22,033 bases of DNA from CAYMKL01 sp964390805. GTDB lineage: Bacteria > Chloroflexota > Anaerolineae > VGOG01. Positions 5,057 to 12,697 of the stretch are shown here, one piece after another; within the stretch, counting starts at the first letter, position 1, and each line of letters begins with the position of its first letter. The position numbers were made by a program, and so were the translations under genes. The notes below the pieces were generated by a model. That model saw only the letters and a program-made list of their open reading frames with translations, made no database searches and was not told the DNA's origin. The stretch is taken from NCBI GenBank assembly GCA_964390805.1, contig CAYMKL010000114.1:1-22033 (forward strand), written 5' to 3'.

Positions 5057-7522
5057 GTCCACCCGTCGGCGAGTCCGCCAAGTGAATACAGCCCAAGCCG
5101 CCATGCCGACCCAAGTGGCCACGCTGATGCCCAACCCCACCTTCCACGAAAGAGGCTCGAAAACGAAGCGCACCTCGTGGTAGCCTGGCTCCAGGTAGAC
5201 GGCGCGGAAAGCGTAGTTGGCCCGCAGAACCGGCTCCGGGCGTCCATCAACATAAGCCCTCCAACCCGGATAGTAAACCTCGCTGAGAACAAGATATGCC
5301 TCCACCGGCGTCTTGGCCGTAAGATGGATAGCATCGGGCCGGTAAGCCGTAATATCCAGGGATTCGCTTCCTACTTCCTGTGCCTTGCCTTCTCCTCTCT
5401 CACCCTGTCCGTTAAATCCCCTAGTCCGTTGTTCCCCCTCCACAACCACACTGCTGGCCGGGTCGAAGCCGGGCTTCTGAATTTGGGCGAACGCGCTCTC
5501 CTGATCGGGCACTGCTACGGCCTGGTGGACGAGGATGGCCCGCGGCAGCGCTTTGGTGTTCAGGTAGATGTTGACCTGCGGGTCACGGTCGAAGACGGGC
5601 ACGAACTTGTCCCAGTCCAGAGGCACGTCCTTGTGGCCGATAACGTACTTGGCGTTCACGAAGTCATACAGGCGGGATGACCGAAGGCCCCGCAGGCCCA
5701 CCGCGTCCCAGTAGCGCTGGTAATCAGCCAACTGAAGCGGGTTCCAGATGCCCGAAACATCGAAGATGCCGTACAGTAGGCTGGCGTCGGGCTGCCAAAC
5801 GTCCCAGACGCCCGTTCCCGTGTCTATGCGGTAATAGCCGGGGTCCGACTTGAGGAACTCGATGGCCTCCGAGTGTTGGAAGCCCACCGTGGGGTCGTTG
5901 TGCTCCAGGTCGGTGTAGGCCCCCATGCTGAACAGGTCGAGGGCGATCAAGCCCACAGCCAACGCGCCCAAGGCCCAACGCCGCCCCCAGCGATAGCGGC
6001 GCAGGTAGAGAATGGCCAGGCTAGCGGCCAGCATCAACAGGAAAAAGACCAGGCCGTTGACAGCACCCACCGTCCTTTTATATATCGTCGCCTCTTCGCC
6101 CTGAGCGGTCAAGACGGCGTGATAGCCCAGGGACAAGCCAATGGTGGCTATAGCCAACCAGATCCAAGGAGCTATCTTCAGCAGGCGGCGGAACACGGCT
6201 CGCGTTCTGTGACCAAGCGGCCGCAGAAGGGCATCCAGCCCAAGAGCAGCCAGGGCAGCCAGGGAGAAGTCCAGGAGGTAGACGAAGCGGGCCGGGGCGC
6301 GCACCTTGTCGAAGCCGGGCAACAAATAGAGCCAGCCGTGCAGGATGGTGTAGCCGCCGAAGGCTAAGAGCAGCGAGGCGATAGCCAGGCCCACGAGGAA
6401 GCGCGTCAGCCTGTCCCGTCTGAGAAGCACGGCCAGGGCTGCCAAGATGAGGGGCAAGACGCCGACGTAGCCCACCTCCACCCGATCCCAGGGTCCCCAG
6501 AAGTCCGCCGGCCCGCGTCCGAACAAGCCAGGGATGAACAGCCCCACCAGCCCCACCGGCGGCAAGGAATACCGGCTGGCCTCCTGATAGCTCATCTCAG
6601 CCCGCACGGTGTGGCCGGCCATTTCATAGCTGGGGATGAGGGCCAGGGCGGCGGTGCAGAAGGCAACGAGGCAACAAGGCACCAAGTAACGAGTTAACGA
6701 GTGAAGAAGGAGCCGCCTCCCTTGATGCAAAGTGTACAGCGCCAGGGTGAGGGCAATGAACAGCGTTATCTGGATGTGCCCGGCCAGGGTGGCGATGCCC
6801 AGGAAGGCCCCTGCTGTAATGGCCATGCCTGGTCGCTCCTCGGTCATGGCCCGGTGGTAGCAGAGGAAGATGAGCGGGAGCCAGGCGGCCACGGCGATCA
6901 TGTTCAGGTTGCCGAAGTGGGTGATGAACAGGTCGGAGAACATAAAGGCGATGGCGCCTGCCAGAGCGGCCAGGCGGCTTAGCGGCTTAGCGTCATAGCG
7001 CTTAGACGCTGAGACGCTGGGACGCTGAGACGCTGGAAGGGAGCGAAGACAGATGTACATGAAGGTGCCGGCCAAGAAGAAGTGGAAGACGGCCAGCAGC
7101 TCCATAGTAGAATAGGTCACTTCGGGGAAGATGAGGAAAAAGAGGAGGTTGACAGGGTAGAACAGGCCCGACTGGTTGTCGGCGGCGAAGGGGGCGCCGC
7201 CGTAGAGGTAGGGGTTCCACAGGGGGACAATGCCCCGCCTGAGACTGCGGGCCGCAAAGCGGTAGAGGGGGTAGAGGAAGGAGACCAGGTCGCCACCCCC
7301 GGAGGGCATCCAAGTATCGTCAGTGAAGAAGAGCTGCCAGAAGAAGCCCAGGGTGGCCAGAGCGATGATGCCCAGGGCCAATACGTCGCGGTGATAGTCT
7401 CCCCCCAGCCGTCCCTTCGACAAGCTCAGGGCGGGCTCCCGCCGGTGAAGCCAGCAAGCGACAGCATAAGCTGCCAGCCACAAGACAAGGAGCCCTAACA
7501 GCCAACCTCCTGGCAAAAGCAA
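5048..7522 (-). CDS. YfhO family polytopic membrane protein (GT-C-like)
   Basis: The 824-residue protein has about a dozen membrane helices in residues 1-560, a large extracytoplasmic C-terminal domain (about 565-795) and a final helix near 800. Family marks are GGGDLVSFLYPLYRF and WNPYLYGGAPFAADNQSG in the first loop, where GT-C enzymes carry acidic catalytic residues, and the VYYPGWRAYVDG segment near the end, typical of YfhO. In Gram-positive bacteria YfhO glycosylates lipoteichoic acid; the substrate here is unknown. The start is a TTG at 7522 with ggaggg 5 bases upstream, 25 bases after the preceding stop codon. Three dispersed repeats are translated within it: residues 30-39, 161-183 and about 696-706; a fourth lies at about 273-287. 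These look like tolerated insertions in loops and may be absent from relatives. Confidence 0.87.
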   Translation of the reverse strand: MLLPGGWLLGLLVLWLAAYAVACWLHRREPALSLSKGRLGGDYHRDVLALGIIALATLGFFWQLFFTDDTWMPSGGGDLVSFLYPLYRFAARSLRRGIVPLWNPYLYGGAPFAADNQSGLFYPVNLLFFLIFPEVTYSTMELLAVFHFFLAGTFMYICLRSLPASQRPSVSASKRYDAKPLSRLAALAGAIAFMFSDLFITHFGNLNMIAVAAWLPLIFLCYHRAMTEERPGMAITAGAFLGIATLAGHIQITLFIALTLALYTLHQGRRLLLHSLTRYLVPCCLVAFCTAALALIPSYEMAGHTVRAEMSYQEASRYSLPPVGLVGLFIPGLFGRGPADFWGPWDRVEVGYVGVLPLILAALAVLLRRDRLTRFLVGLAIASLLLAFGGYTILHGWLYLLPGFDKVRAPARFVYLLDFSLAALAALGLDALLRPLGHRTRAVFRRLLKIAPWIWLAIATIGLSLGYHAVLTAQGEEATIYKRTVGAVNGLVFFLLMLAASLAILYLRRYRWGRRWALGALAVGLIALDLFSMGAYTDLEHNDPTVGFQHSEAIEFLKSDPGYYRIDTGTGVWDVWQPDASLLYGIFDVSGIWNPLQLADYQRYWDAVGLRGLRSSRLYDFVNAKYVIGHKDVPLDWDKFVPVFDRDPQVNIYLNTKALPRAILVHQAVAVPDQESAFAQIQKPGFDPASSVVVEGEQRTRGFNGQGERGEGKAQEVGSESLDITAYRPDAIHLTAKTPVEAYLVLSEVYYPGWRAYVDGRPEPVLRANYAFRAVYLEPGYHEVRFVFEPLSWKVGLGISVATWVGMAAWAVFTWRTRRRVDKK
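5406..5437. repeat. Dispersed repeat, family C, copy inside the YfhO gene
   Basis: Two 14-base blocks, tgtccgttaaatcc and gtccgttgttcccc, are separated by a variable 4-base core (cccta-type). They match 7535-7566 at 28 of 32 positions, all differences lying in the core. Here the repeat is translated as part of a low-complexity loop. Confidence 0.8.
6661..6707. repeat. Dispersed repeat, family B, copy inside the YfhO gene
   Basis: The stretch contains ggcaacgaggcaac followed by taacgagttaacgag, words shared with 4984-5056 and 10573-10590. It is read through as LLHSLTRYLVPCCLVAF in the YfhO protein. Confidence 0.55.
6978..7037. repeat. Repeat tract, family A, copy inside the YfhO gene
   Basis: Alternating 8-bp units gacgctga and gacgctgg form a tandem run, preceded by ttagcg words. 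The same units end the tract at 3779-3861. In the YfhO protein this tract encodes a polar low-complexity insert (residues 161-183, containing PSVSASKRYDAK) between two membrane helices. Confidence 0.75.
7413..7437. repeat. Dispersed repeat, family D (cttcgacaagctcaggg type)
   Basis: The word cccttcgacaagctcaggg followed by cgggct matches a short repeat I recall from many environmental bacterial genomes, often translated as ALSLSKG. Here it is translated exactly so (ALSLSKGR, residues 31-38 of the YfhO protein). Only one copy lies in the window, so the repeat status rests on recall. Confidence 0.55.
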
Positions 7523-7534
7523 GATGCCCTCCGA

Positions 7535-7566
7535 TGTCCGTTAAATCCTATCGTCCGTTGTTCCCC
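7535..7566. repeat. Dispersed repeat, family C, copy at a gene boundary
   Basis: This is the second copy of the repeat at 5406-5437. It covers the stop codon of the NERD-like gene (7548-7550) and most of the gap before the YfhO start, and it supplies the last residues (NNGR) of the NERD-like protein. Confidence 0.8.
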
Positions 7567-8252
7567 TCTCCAGCCAGGATTTCAGCCAACTGCCTCCGCT
7601 GGCTGCCGGATATGGGCCTCTCTTTGCTCAGGTCCCGTAGGAAAGACTTGAATCGCTTGCCATCTAGCACAAGAACAGCGGGGTCCTCCGCCTCCAGATC
7701 CACCTGGGGATTGGTGAACACCACCACCCCCTCGATGGGCACTCCCTCCTCATCAGAAAGTTGTTGAGCCAGGAAGCGTCGGAGCTTCTCGACTTCGGCT
7801 TGGGCTTCCTTTGCCGGATTGCCCAGTCCTTCCTGCCCAAAGAGGCGCAATATCGCCCGCCCCCAACCGCCCTCGTGGCGCCATTTCTCGCCCTCGCAGC
7901 GAACCTTGCCCCCCTGATCCTTGGGATTGATAACACAGAGGCCAAACGGAGCCAGCAGGACGTGACGGGCCGGCAGGACGTAGTTGTAGAGGTGATAGCG
8001 GTCATCGAAGCCCTTCAGGACCTTGACCAGTGTCTGATCGGCCCGCGGCTGCTTAACCCAGCGGTTAGCATGATAGAGGCCGATCTGGGAGAGCACAAAG
8101 CCAACGAAGAGGCAGCCAAACGACGCCAGCAACCACTGAGGGTAAAGAGAGGCCACTAGCCCCAAGATCAACACGGCCAACCCAGCAAAGCTGGCCACAC
8201 GCCCCAATCTGGCTCTATTCTTGATCAACTTCTCGTTAGTAATAACTTGCAT
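7548..8252 (-). CDS. Membrane-anchored protein with degenerate NERD-like domain
   Basis: The 234-residue protein has two membrane helices (about 19-37 and 39-60) followed by a soluble region. Residues 71-135 resemble the NERD nuclease-related domain: DQTLVKVLKGFDDRYHLYNY, then HVLLAPFGLCVINPKDQGG. In active NERD proteins the corresponding strand carries an aspartate and an E-X-K; here H97 and NPK stand in those places, so catalysis is doubtful. A second conserved-looking block is VPIEGVVVFTNPQVDLE (171-187). The start at 8252 is preceded by aaggaag; the frame extends to 8405 but that part overlaps fabF and contains a repeat. It lies between fabF (32-base gap) and the YfhO gene (25-base gap), probably one transcript. 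The cellular role is unknown. Confidence 0.72.
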   Translation of the reverse strand: MQVITNEKLIKNRARLGRVASFAGLAVLILGLVASLYPQWLLASFGCLFVGFVLSQIGLYHANRWVKQPRADQTLVKVLKGFDDRYHLYNYVLPARHVLLAPFGLCVINPKDQGGKVRCEGEKWRHEGGWGRAILRLFGQEGLGNPAKEAQAEVEKLRRFLAQQLSDEEGVPIEGVVVFTNPQVDLEAEDPAVLVLDGKRFKSFLRDLSKERPISGSQRRQLAEILAGEGNNGR

Positions 8253-8259
8253 TTTCTTC

Positions 8260-8290
8260 CTTTCGACTTTGAACTTTGAACTTTCTATCC
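8260..8290. repeat. Short repeat, family E (ttgaacttt words)
   Basis: Tandem words ctttgaactttgaactttc fill the gap between fabF and the NERD-like gene and reach the last codons of fabF. I recall this as a common dispersed element in similar genomes; the window shows only this copy. Confidence 0.45.
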
Positions 8291-9544
8291 TGTGTACCTG
8301 CCAAACACAGCGCACGCATTCTGTCCCCCCAGGCCAAAAGAGTTGCAGGTGGCGACGTCCACCTGGGCCTTGCGGGCCACGTTGGGGACATAGTCCAGGT
8401 CGCAATCGGGGTCGGGGGTCTCAAGGTTGATAGTGGGATGGATGATGTTATCCCGAATGGTGAGGATGCAAACGATGGACTCCACAGCCCCTGCGGCGCC
8501 CCACAAGTGGCCGATCATGGACTTGGATGAACTGATGGCTACGCGGTAGGCATGGTCGCCGAAGACCTTCTTGATGGCCAGGGTCTCCGAAACGTCGCCC
8601 AGGGGGGTGCCGGTGCCGTGGGCGTTGATGTAGTCCACCTCGCTGGGCTCCACACCCGCGTCCTCCAGTGCCCAACGCATGGCCCGTGCTGCCCCTAACC
8701 CTTCAGGGTCCGGAGCGATGAGATGGTAAGCATCGTTGGAGGCACCGTAGCCCAGCACCTCTGCATAGATGCGAGCTCCTCGCTCCAGAGCGTGCTCCAG
8801 GCTCTCCAGGATCAGGATGCCGCTCCCCTCACCCCCGACGAAACCATCGCGATCCTTGTCGAAGGGACGACTGGCCCGCTCAGGCTCATCGTTGCGGGTG
8901 GAATAGGCACGATTGGCGCAGAAAACGGCCAGGGCCAGCTCGCAGATGCCACCCTCCGTCCCACCCGTCACCATGATCCTGGCCTTCCCACGGCGGATGA
9001 CCTCTGCTGCCTCACCGATGGCCTGTGTGCCAGCGGCGCAGGCAGTAGAGATGGTCAAACTGTAGCCCTTGATGCCGTAGGTGTAAGCCACCTGGAAGGC
9101 GGCCAAGTTAGGGGGCATCATCACCACGAAAAAGGGCGATATGCGCATACCACCGCGTTCAAACATGACTCGGCAGGCTTTCTCTGTCTCATCCAGGCCC
9201 CCAATGGCGTTGCCCAGGAGCACTCCTACCTCCTCGCTGTTCTCCTCGTCAATGGCGAGCCCCGCGTCCTCCAGAGCCATCTTGGTCGCAGCCACGGCGA
9301 ACTGGCAGAAGCGTGCCATGCGCCTGGCCTCTCTGCGGTCCATAAAGTCTCGCGCTTTGAACCCCTTCACCAAGCTGAGGATCTGGGTGGGATAGTCACT
9401 GGCATCGAAATGGGTGACGCGGTCTACGCCGCTTCGACCGGCAGTGAGCCCCTGCCAGGTATCCTCGACACTCAGTCCTAGAGGAGTGACGGCCCCCAGG
9501 CCGGTGACGACGACCCTCTCTTCGATACTGCGTTTTCTAGTCAT
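8285..9544 (-). CDS. fabF: 3-oxoacyl-[acyl-carrier-protein] synthase II
   Basis: FabF condenses malonyl-ACP with acyl-ACP in fatty acid elongation in the cytoplasm. The 419-residue length is normal for the family. The catalytic triad is complete: C169 in STACAAGTQ, H309 in NAHGTGTPLGD and H346 in KSMIGHLWGAAG, with K341 also present. The N-terminal VVVTGLGAVTPLG and the VGGEGSGILILE segment are typical of the thiolase fold. A strong ribosome site (aggaggg) lies 6 bases before the ATG. The gene follows plsX by 21 bases, so the two are co-transcribed, coupling elongation to acyl-phosphate formation. Neighbouring fabD, fabG or acpP are not in the window. Confidence 0.97.
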   Translation of the reverse strand: MTRKRSIEERVVVTGLGAVTPLGLSVEDTWQGLTAGRSGVDRVTHFDASDYPTQILSLVKGFKARDFMDRREARRMARFCQFAVAATKMALEDAGLAIDEENSEEVGVLLGNAIGGLDETEKACRVMFERGGMRISPFFVVMMPPNLAAFQVAYTYGIKGYSLTISTACAAGTQAIGEAAEVIRRGKARIMVTGGTEGGICELALAVFCANRAYSTRNDEPERASRPFDKDRDGFVGGEGSGILILESLEHALERGARIYAEVLGYGASNDAYHLIAPDPEGLGAARAMRWALEDAGVEPSEVDYINAHGTGTPLGDVSETLAIKKVFGDHAYRVAISSSKSMIGHLWGAAGAVESIVCILTIRDNIIHPTINLETPDPDCDLDYVPNVARKAQVDVATCNSFGLGGQNACAVFGRYTG

Positions 9545-9565
9545 ATCAAACCCTCCTATCTTATC

Positions 9566-10546
9566 TTATAAACCCTCTTTGATAGCAGCAAGCATTCCTC
9601 CCGCCACCGCCTGTTTGGCCACCCGCACGGCATTCTTAACAGCTTTGGCGTTGGAGCGCCCGTGGCCGACGATCACCACGCCGCCCACTCCCAACAGCGG
9701 CGCGCCGCCGAACTCAGCGTAGTCGAGGCGCTTCCTGACCTGCTCGAAGGCAGGCTTGGACAGCAGAGCGCCGACCGTGGCCAGGGGTCTCTTCTTGACC
9801 TCTTCCTTGATTATGCCCAGCAGCGATGTCGCCAGCCCCTCGGAGAGCTTGGCGATCACGTTGCCGGTGAAGCCGTCGGTGACCACCACATCGGCCATTC
9901 CCGCCGGGATGTCCTTGCCCTCCACGTTGCCAACGAAATTGAGGTTACTCTGCTTGATCATCAGGTGAGCTTCTTGCACCAGGATGCTGCCTTTGGTCTC
10001 CTCCTCCCCGTTGGAGACGATGCCCACGCGGGGGTCGGCGATCCCCAGCACCCTTTCGGCGTACGCCGCGCCCATATGGGCGAATTGGAGCAGATATTGA
10101 GGCTTGCAGTCAGTGTTAGCTCCCACGTCCAACAGGACACAGAAACCGCTTTCGGTGGGATAGATGGTGGAAAGAGCTGGACGCCGGATCCCCCGAATCC
10201 GACCCAGGCGGAAGAGGGCCGCGGCCAGTGCGCCGCCGGAGTTGCCCATGGTGACGAAGGCCTCCGCCTCGCCCCGCTTCACCATGTCCATACCGACCAC
10301 CATCGAAGAATCCTTCTTGGCCTTGACCGCCGCCGCAGGGTGCTCCTCCATTTCGATGACTTGGCCGGCGTGGACGATGGGCAGACTGAGGCCGGACGTG
10401 TCGTACTTGGCCAACTCTCGGCGAACATCCTCCTCTCGGCCAACCAGGATCACTTCAATCCCATACTCCCGTGCAGCCCACACCCCGCCCTCCACCGCGA
10501 CCGGCGGCGCGTAGTCGCCGCCCATGGCATCCAGTACGATTTTCAT
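9566..10546 (-). CDS. plsX: Phosphate acyltransferase PlsX
   Basis: PlsX converts acyl-ACP and phosphate to acyl-phosphate, the donor used by PlsY in the first step of phospholipid synthesis; it is a peripheral membrane enzyme. The 326-residue protein begins with the family signature MKIVLDAMGGDYAP and has the conserved blocks HAGQVIEMEEHPAAAVKAKK, TMGNSGGALAAALFRLGR, VLLDVGANTDCKPQYLLQFA and VVTDGFTGNVIAKLSEG. A ribosome site (gggagg) precedes the ATG. It leads the plsX-fabF pair. The 120-base gap upstream contains a family B repeat, and no convincing promoter could be chosen there. Confidence 0.97.
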   Translation of the reverse strand: MKIVLDAMGGDYAPPVAVEGGVWAAREYGIEVILVGREEDVRRELAKYDTSGLSLPIVHAGQVIEMEEHPAAAVKAKKDSSMVVGMDMVKRGEAEAFVTMGNSGGALAAALFRLGRIRGIRRPALSTIYPTESGFCVLLDVGANTDCKPQYLLQFAHMGAAYAERVLGIADPRVGIVSNGEEETKGSILVQEAHLMIKQSNLNFVGNVEGKDIPAGMADVVVTDGFTGNVIAKLSEGLATSLLGIIKEEVKKRPLATVGALLSKPAFEQVRKRLDYAEFGGAPLLGVGGVVIVGHGRSNAKAVKNAVRVAKQAVAGGMLAAIKEGL

Positions 10547-10572
10547 AATGACGCAACCTCCCTTCTCACTAC

Positions 10573-10630
10573 GGGTAACGAGGCAACGAGGGCTGATTCA
10601 TACCCCATTGACTCGGTGCCCCTCAATGAA
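10573..10630. repeat. Dispersed repeat, family B, upstream of plsX
   Basis: The words taacgaggcaacgaggg are shared with 4984-5056 and 6661-6707. The remainder of the 120-base gap (10547-10666) shows an eight-C run at about 10644 and no other clear site. Confidence 0.55.
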
Positions 10631-10666
10631 GTTTAACACCATCCCCCCCCACAAGTTGCGCTCTCC

Positions 10667-12589
10667 CTACTCCAACAGGGCTTCCACCACCACCATGCGG
10701 TGATCGGAAGCCACAGAGTCTAGCACCTTCGCCGCAACCGGCTTGAGGCCCCGAATCCAAACGTAGTCAATCCGGTTTCTGGGTGCTTCGGAGGGGGAGG
10801 TGAAAGAGGCGTCGTCGGCAGCGGCGCCGTCAGTGAACCCTGCGTCTACCAACTGGCGATAGATAGGTGAGTCGGGCGTCGCATTGAAATCGCCGCCGAG
10901 GACAGCCGCCCCCTCCGCGATGAAATCGAGGGCCTCGCCAAGTTGCACAGCCCTCTCCTCTGGCTCAAGGCCGAGCCAGATACCGTAGGCATCAAGAGCG
11001 TTGTTGCCAACCCCGACCTGGGCCAGGACGATGGCCGTCTGCTCTAAACGGCTGGTCAGGAGCTTGCCCTCCACCTGACGCACGGGAAAGCGCGACAGCA
11101 AGGCGATGCCAGTCAGGTGCTCCACCGTGGGCTGATAGATCGCTTCCATTCCCAGGCGTCGGCCCAACCAGAGGGCGTCGTCAACCCCGTAGCTGGTGAT
11201 GCGACAGGTATCAACCTCCTGGAGGGCCACGATGTCGGCCCCGCTCTCCTCGATGGTCCTGGCCATTTCTTCGAGTTGGAACTGCCAGGAGGTGTTGTAA
11301 CCGTAATGGATGTTGTAGGTTCCCACGCGCACCTTTGGTCCCGCATCTTTCAGGCGTAGCGCGGGTGGCCTGGCAAAGACCGCGCTCAGGATGACGAGCA
11401 TGGCGATACCAGTAATCCCTGTCGCTGACCATCCCCGCTGCTGAGCAGATGGTTCCGCTTCGTGGGATGGCTTGCGCCTGGCAGTTGGCAGAGTCGCCAG
11501 AAGGCCAGCCACGAGAACGATGGGCAGGCCGGCTCCACGGAAGAGCTCCAAGGTGTAGGCATAAGTGAAGGCAAAAGCAAAGGCGAAGTTGATCAGCAGG
11601 AAGAAGACCAGGCCAAGGGCAAGGTCCTTTGCTCCGGCTGGGTCTGGCGATCCAGCGGGCTGGCGACGGCAGGCAACCGAAGGCTGCACGCAATCCGCCG
11701 CGAGCAACTGTGACAGGAGAACCAACAACTGCGCCAGAAGAAGGGCCATTCCCGCCAGGGAACCTTGCAGCAAATAGCCTGCCGCTAGACAGAGGCAGGT
11801 GAAGAGGCTCAGCAGCAATCCCCACGCTCGCTTCGTAAACAGGCGGCGCGGTAGGGTCTGGAAACCGAGTAAGAGGGGAAGCAGGGTGACGAGCAAAAGA
11901 GCGGGCGTTAGAATCGAGTAGCTGACCATGCTCCAGCGGGCCAGGGCATTGGGGAAAGCGAGCAGAGATGTCTCTAGGAAGATGAAGGCCCCAATGGCCA
12001 GCCCTCCCAGAAGGCCAAGCCCTCGTTCAGAGGCTTCTTCTGCTTGGCGGGGAGGACGGCGGAAGACCTCGCTATAGAAGGCGATTCCTGAGAGGACTGC
12101 CAGAGCCACGGACATGACGATTTGATACGGCAGCCAGCCATCGCGGAGGGTGACGTCGAAAGTGTTTCCAAGAGCGCGAAAGAGCTGATCCCCCGCCAGG
12201 GCCGCTATAAACGCGCCGGGAAAGACCGCCGCCCTTTGCCTCAACAACGCAGCAACATAGAGGCCACCCCCGGCCACGATCAACAGGGAGCTGTAGAGCC
12301 TGAGGTCAGGATTGTTCATGGTCAATGGTACTCGGCTCAGGAAGACGAGTAGAGACGTGACGAAGAGGGTGAGCTGGATTCCGCGCCTGCGGCGGGGAGC
12401 AAGAAGCGGGGTCAAAAAAGCCAGCAGCGCCAACAACATACTAATGACCATTGCCAACGTCATCGGGCCGGCGAAAACCGCGTCGTAGATGATGCCAAAG
12501 AGGACGGAGAACAACACGCGCACGGCTTGAAGGAAAAAGAGCAAAACGGCCGCAGCTTCTATGGTTCGCAATTTTCTCCGACCTGTCAT
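10667..12589 (-). CDS. Polytopic membrane protein with C-terminal endonuclease/exonuclease/phosphatase domain (CWH43-like)
   Basis: The 640-residue protein has roughly a dozen membrane helices (about 10-410) and a C-terminal EEP-fold domain (about 420-640). The EEP motifs are all visible: TYNIHYG, VALQEVD, LGGDFNATPDSPIY, RIDYVW and SDHRMVV. The combination, together with DALWLGRRLG and GIALLSRFPV, resembles the eukaryotic CWH43/PGAP2IP proteins, which remodel GPI lipids to ceramide. A lipid-directed phosphodiesterase or phosphatase role is inferred. The start at 12589 is preceded by aggagg; the longer frame to 12667 begins inside a repeat and was rejected. It may be expressed from the promoter at 12669-12697. 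The neighbouring lipid genes plsX and fabF fit an envelope role. Confidence 0.85.
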   Translation of the reverse strand: MTGRRKLRTIEAAAVLLFFLQAVRVLFSVLFGIIYDAVFAGPMTLAMVISMLLALLAFLTPLLAPRRRRGIQLTLFVTSLLVFLSRVPLTMNNPDLRLYSSLLIVAGGGLYVAALLRQRAAVFPGAFIAALAGDQLFRALGNTFDVTLRDGWLPYQIVMSVALAVLSGIAFYSEVFRRPPRQAEEASERGLGLLGGLAIGAFIFLETSLLAFPNALARWSMVSYSILTPALLLVTLLPLLLGFQTLPRRLFTKRAWGLLLSLFTCLCLAAGYLLQGSLAGMALLLAQLLVLLSQLLAADCVQPSVACRRQPAGSPDPAGAKDLALGLVFFLLINFAFAFAFTYAYTLELFRGAGLPIVLVAGLLATLPTARRKPSHEAEPSAQQRGWSATGITGIAMLVILSAVFARPPALRLKDAGPKVRVGTYNIHYGYNTSWQFQLEEMARTIEESGADIVALQEVDTCRITSYGVDDALWLGRRLGMEAIYQPTVEHLTGIALLSRFPVRQVEGKLLTSRLEQTAIVLAQVGVGNNALDAYGIWLGLEPEERAVQLGEALDFIAEGAAVLGGDFNATPDSPIYRQLVDAGFTDGAAADDASFTSPSEAPRNRIDYVWIRGLKPVAAKVLDSVASDHRMVVVEALLE

Positions 12590-12608
12590 GGTGATGGCCT
12601 CCTGAAAC

Positions 12609-12662
12609 GTGTTGCGTATTCCGTATTGCGTAGGAGACACGGAATACGCGACACGCAATACG
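12609..12662. repeat. Inverted repeat, family F (gcgtattccgtattgcgt words)
   Basis: gttgcgtattccgt at about 12610 pairs with acggaatacgcgac at about 12638 with one G-U, and further gcaatacg words flank it. The element lies in the untranslated leader of the CWH43-like gene and would form a hairpin in its mRNA. Similar words are frequent in related genomes by recall. Confidence 0.65.
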
Positions 12663-12668
12663 CCCAAT

Positions 12669-12697
12669 ATTGTACGCTACTTTTCCGAAGTTGACAA
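12669..12697 (-). promoter_or_regulatory. Sigma-70-type promoter for the CWH43-like gene
   Basis: On the minus strand TTGTCA (12697-12692) and TACAAT (12674-12669) are separated by exactly 17 bases. The expected start of transcription is about 70 bases before the ATG at 12589. Its -35 box overlaps that of the tRNA promoter on the other strand. Confidence 0.7.

Noticed and set aside
9662..10636. A 324-codon plus-strand frame antisense to plsX
   Set aside because: plsX is certain on the other strand. The plus frame has no motif or ribosome site and is a by-product of GC-rich codon usage.
12590..12667. A longer N-terminus for the CWH43-like protein starting at 12667
   Set aside because: The extra 26 codons lie in the inverted repeat downstream of the mapped-looking promoter and have no ribosome site, while 12589 has aggagg in place.
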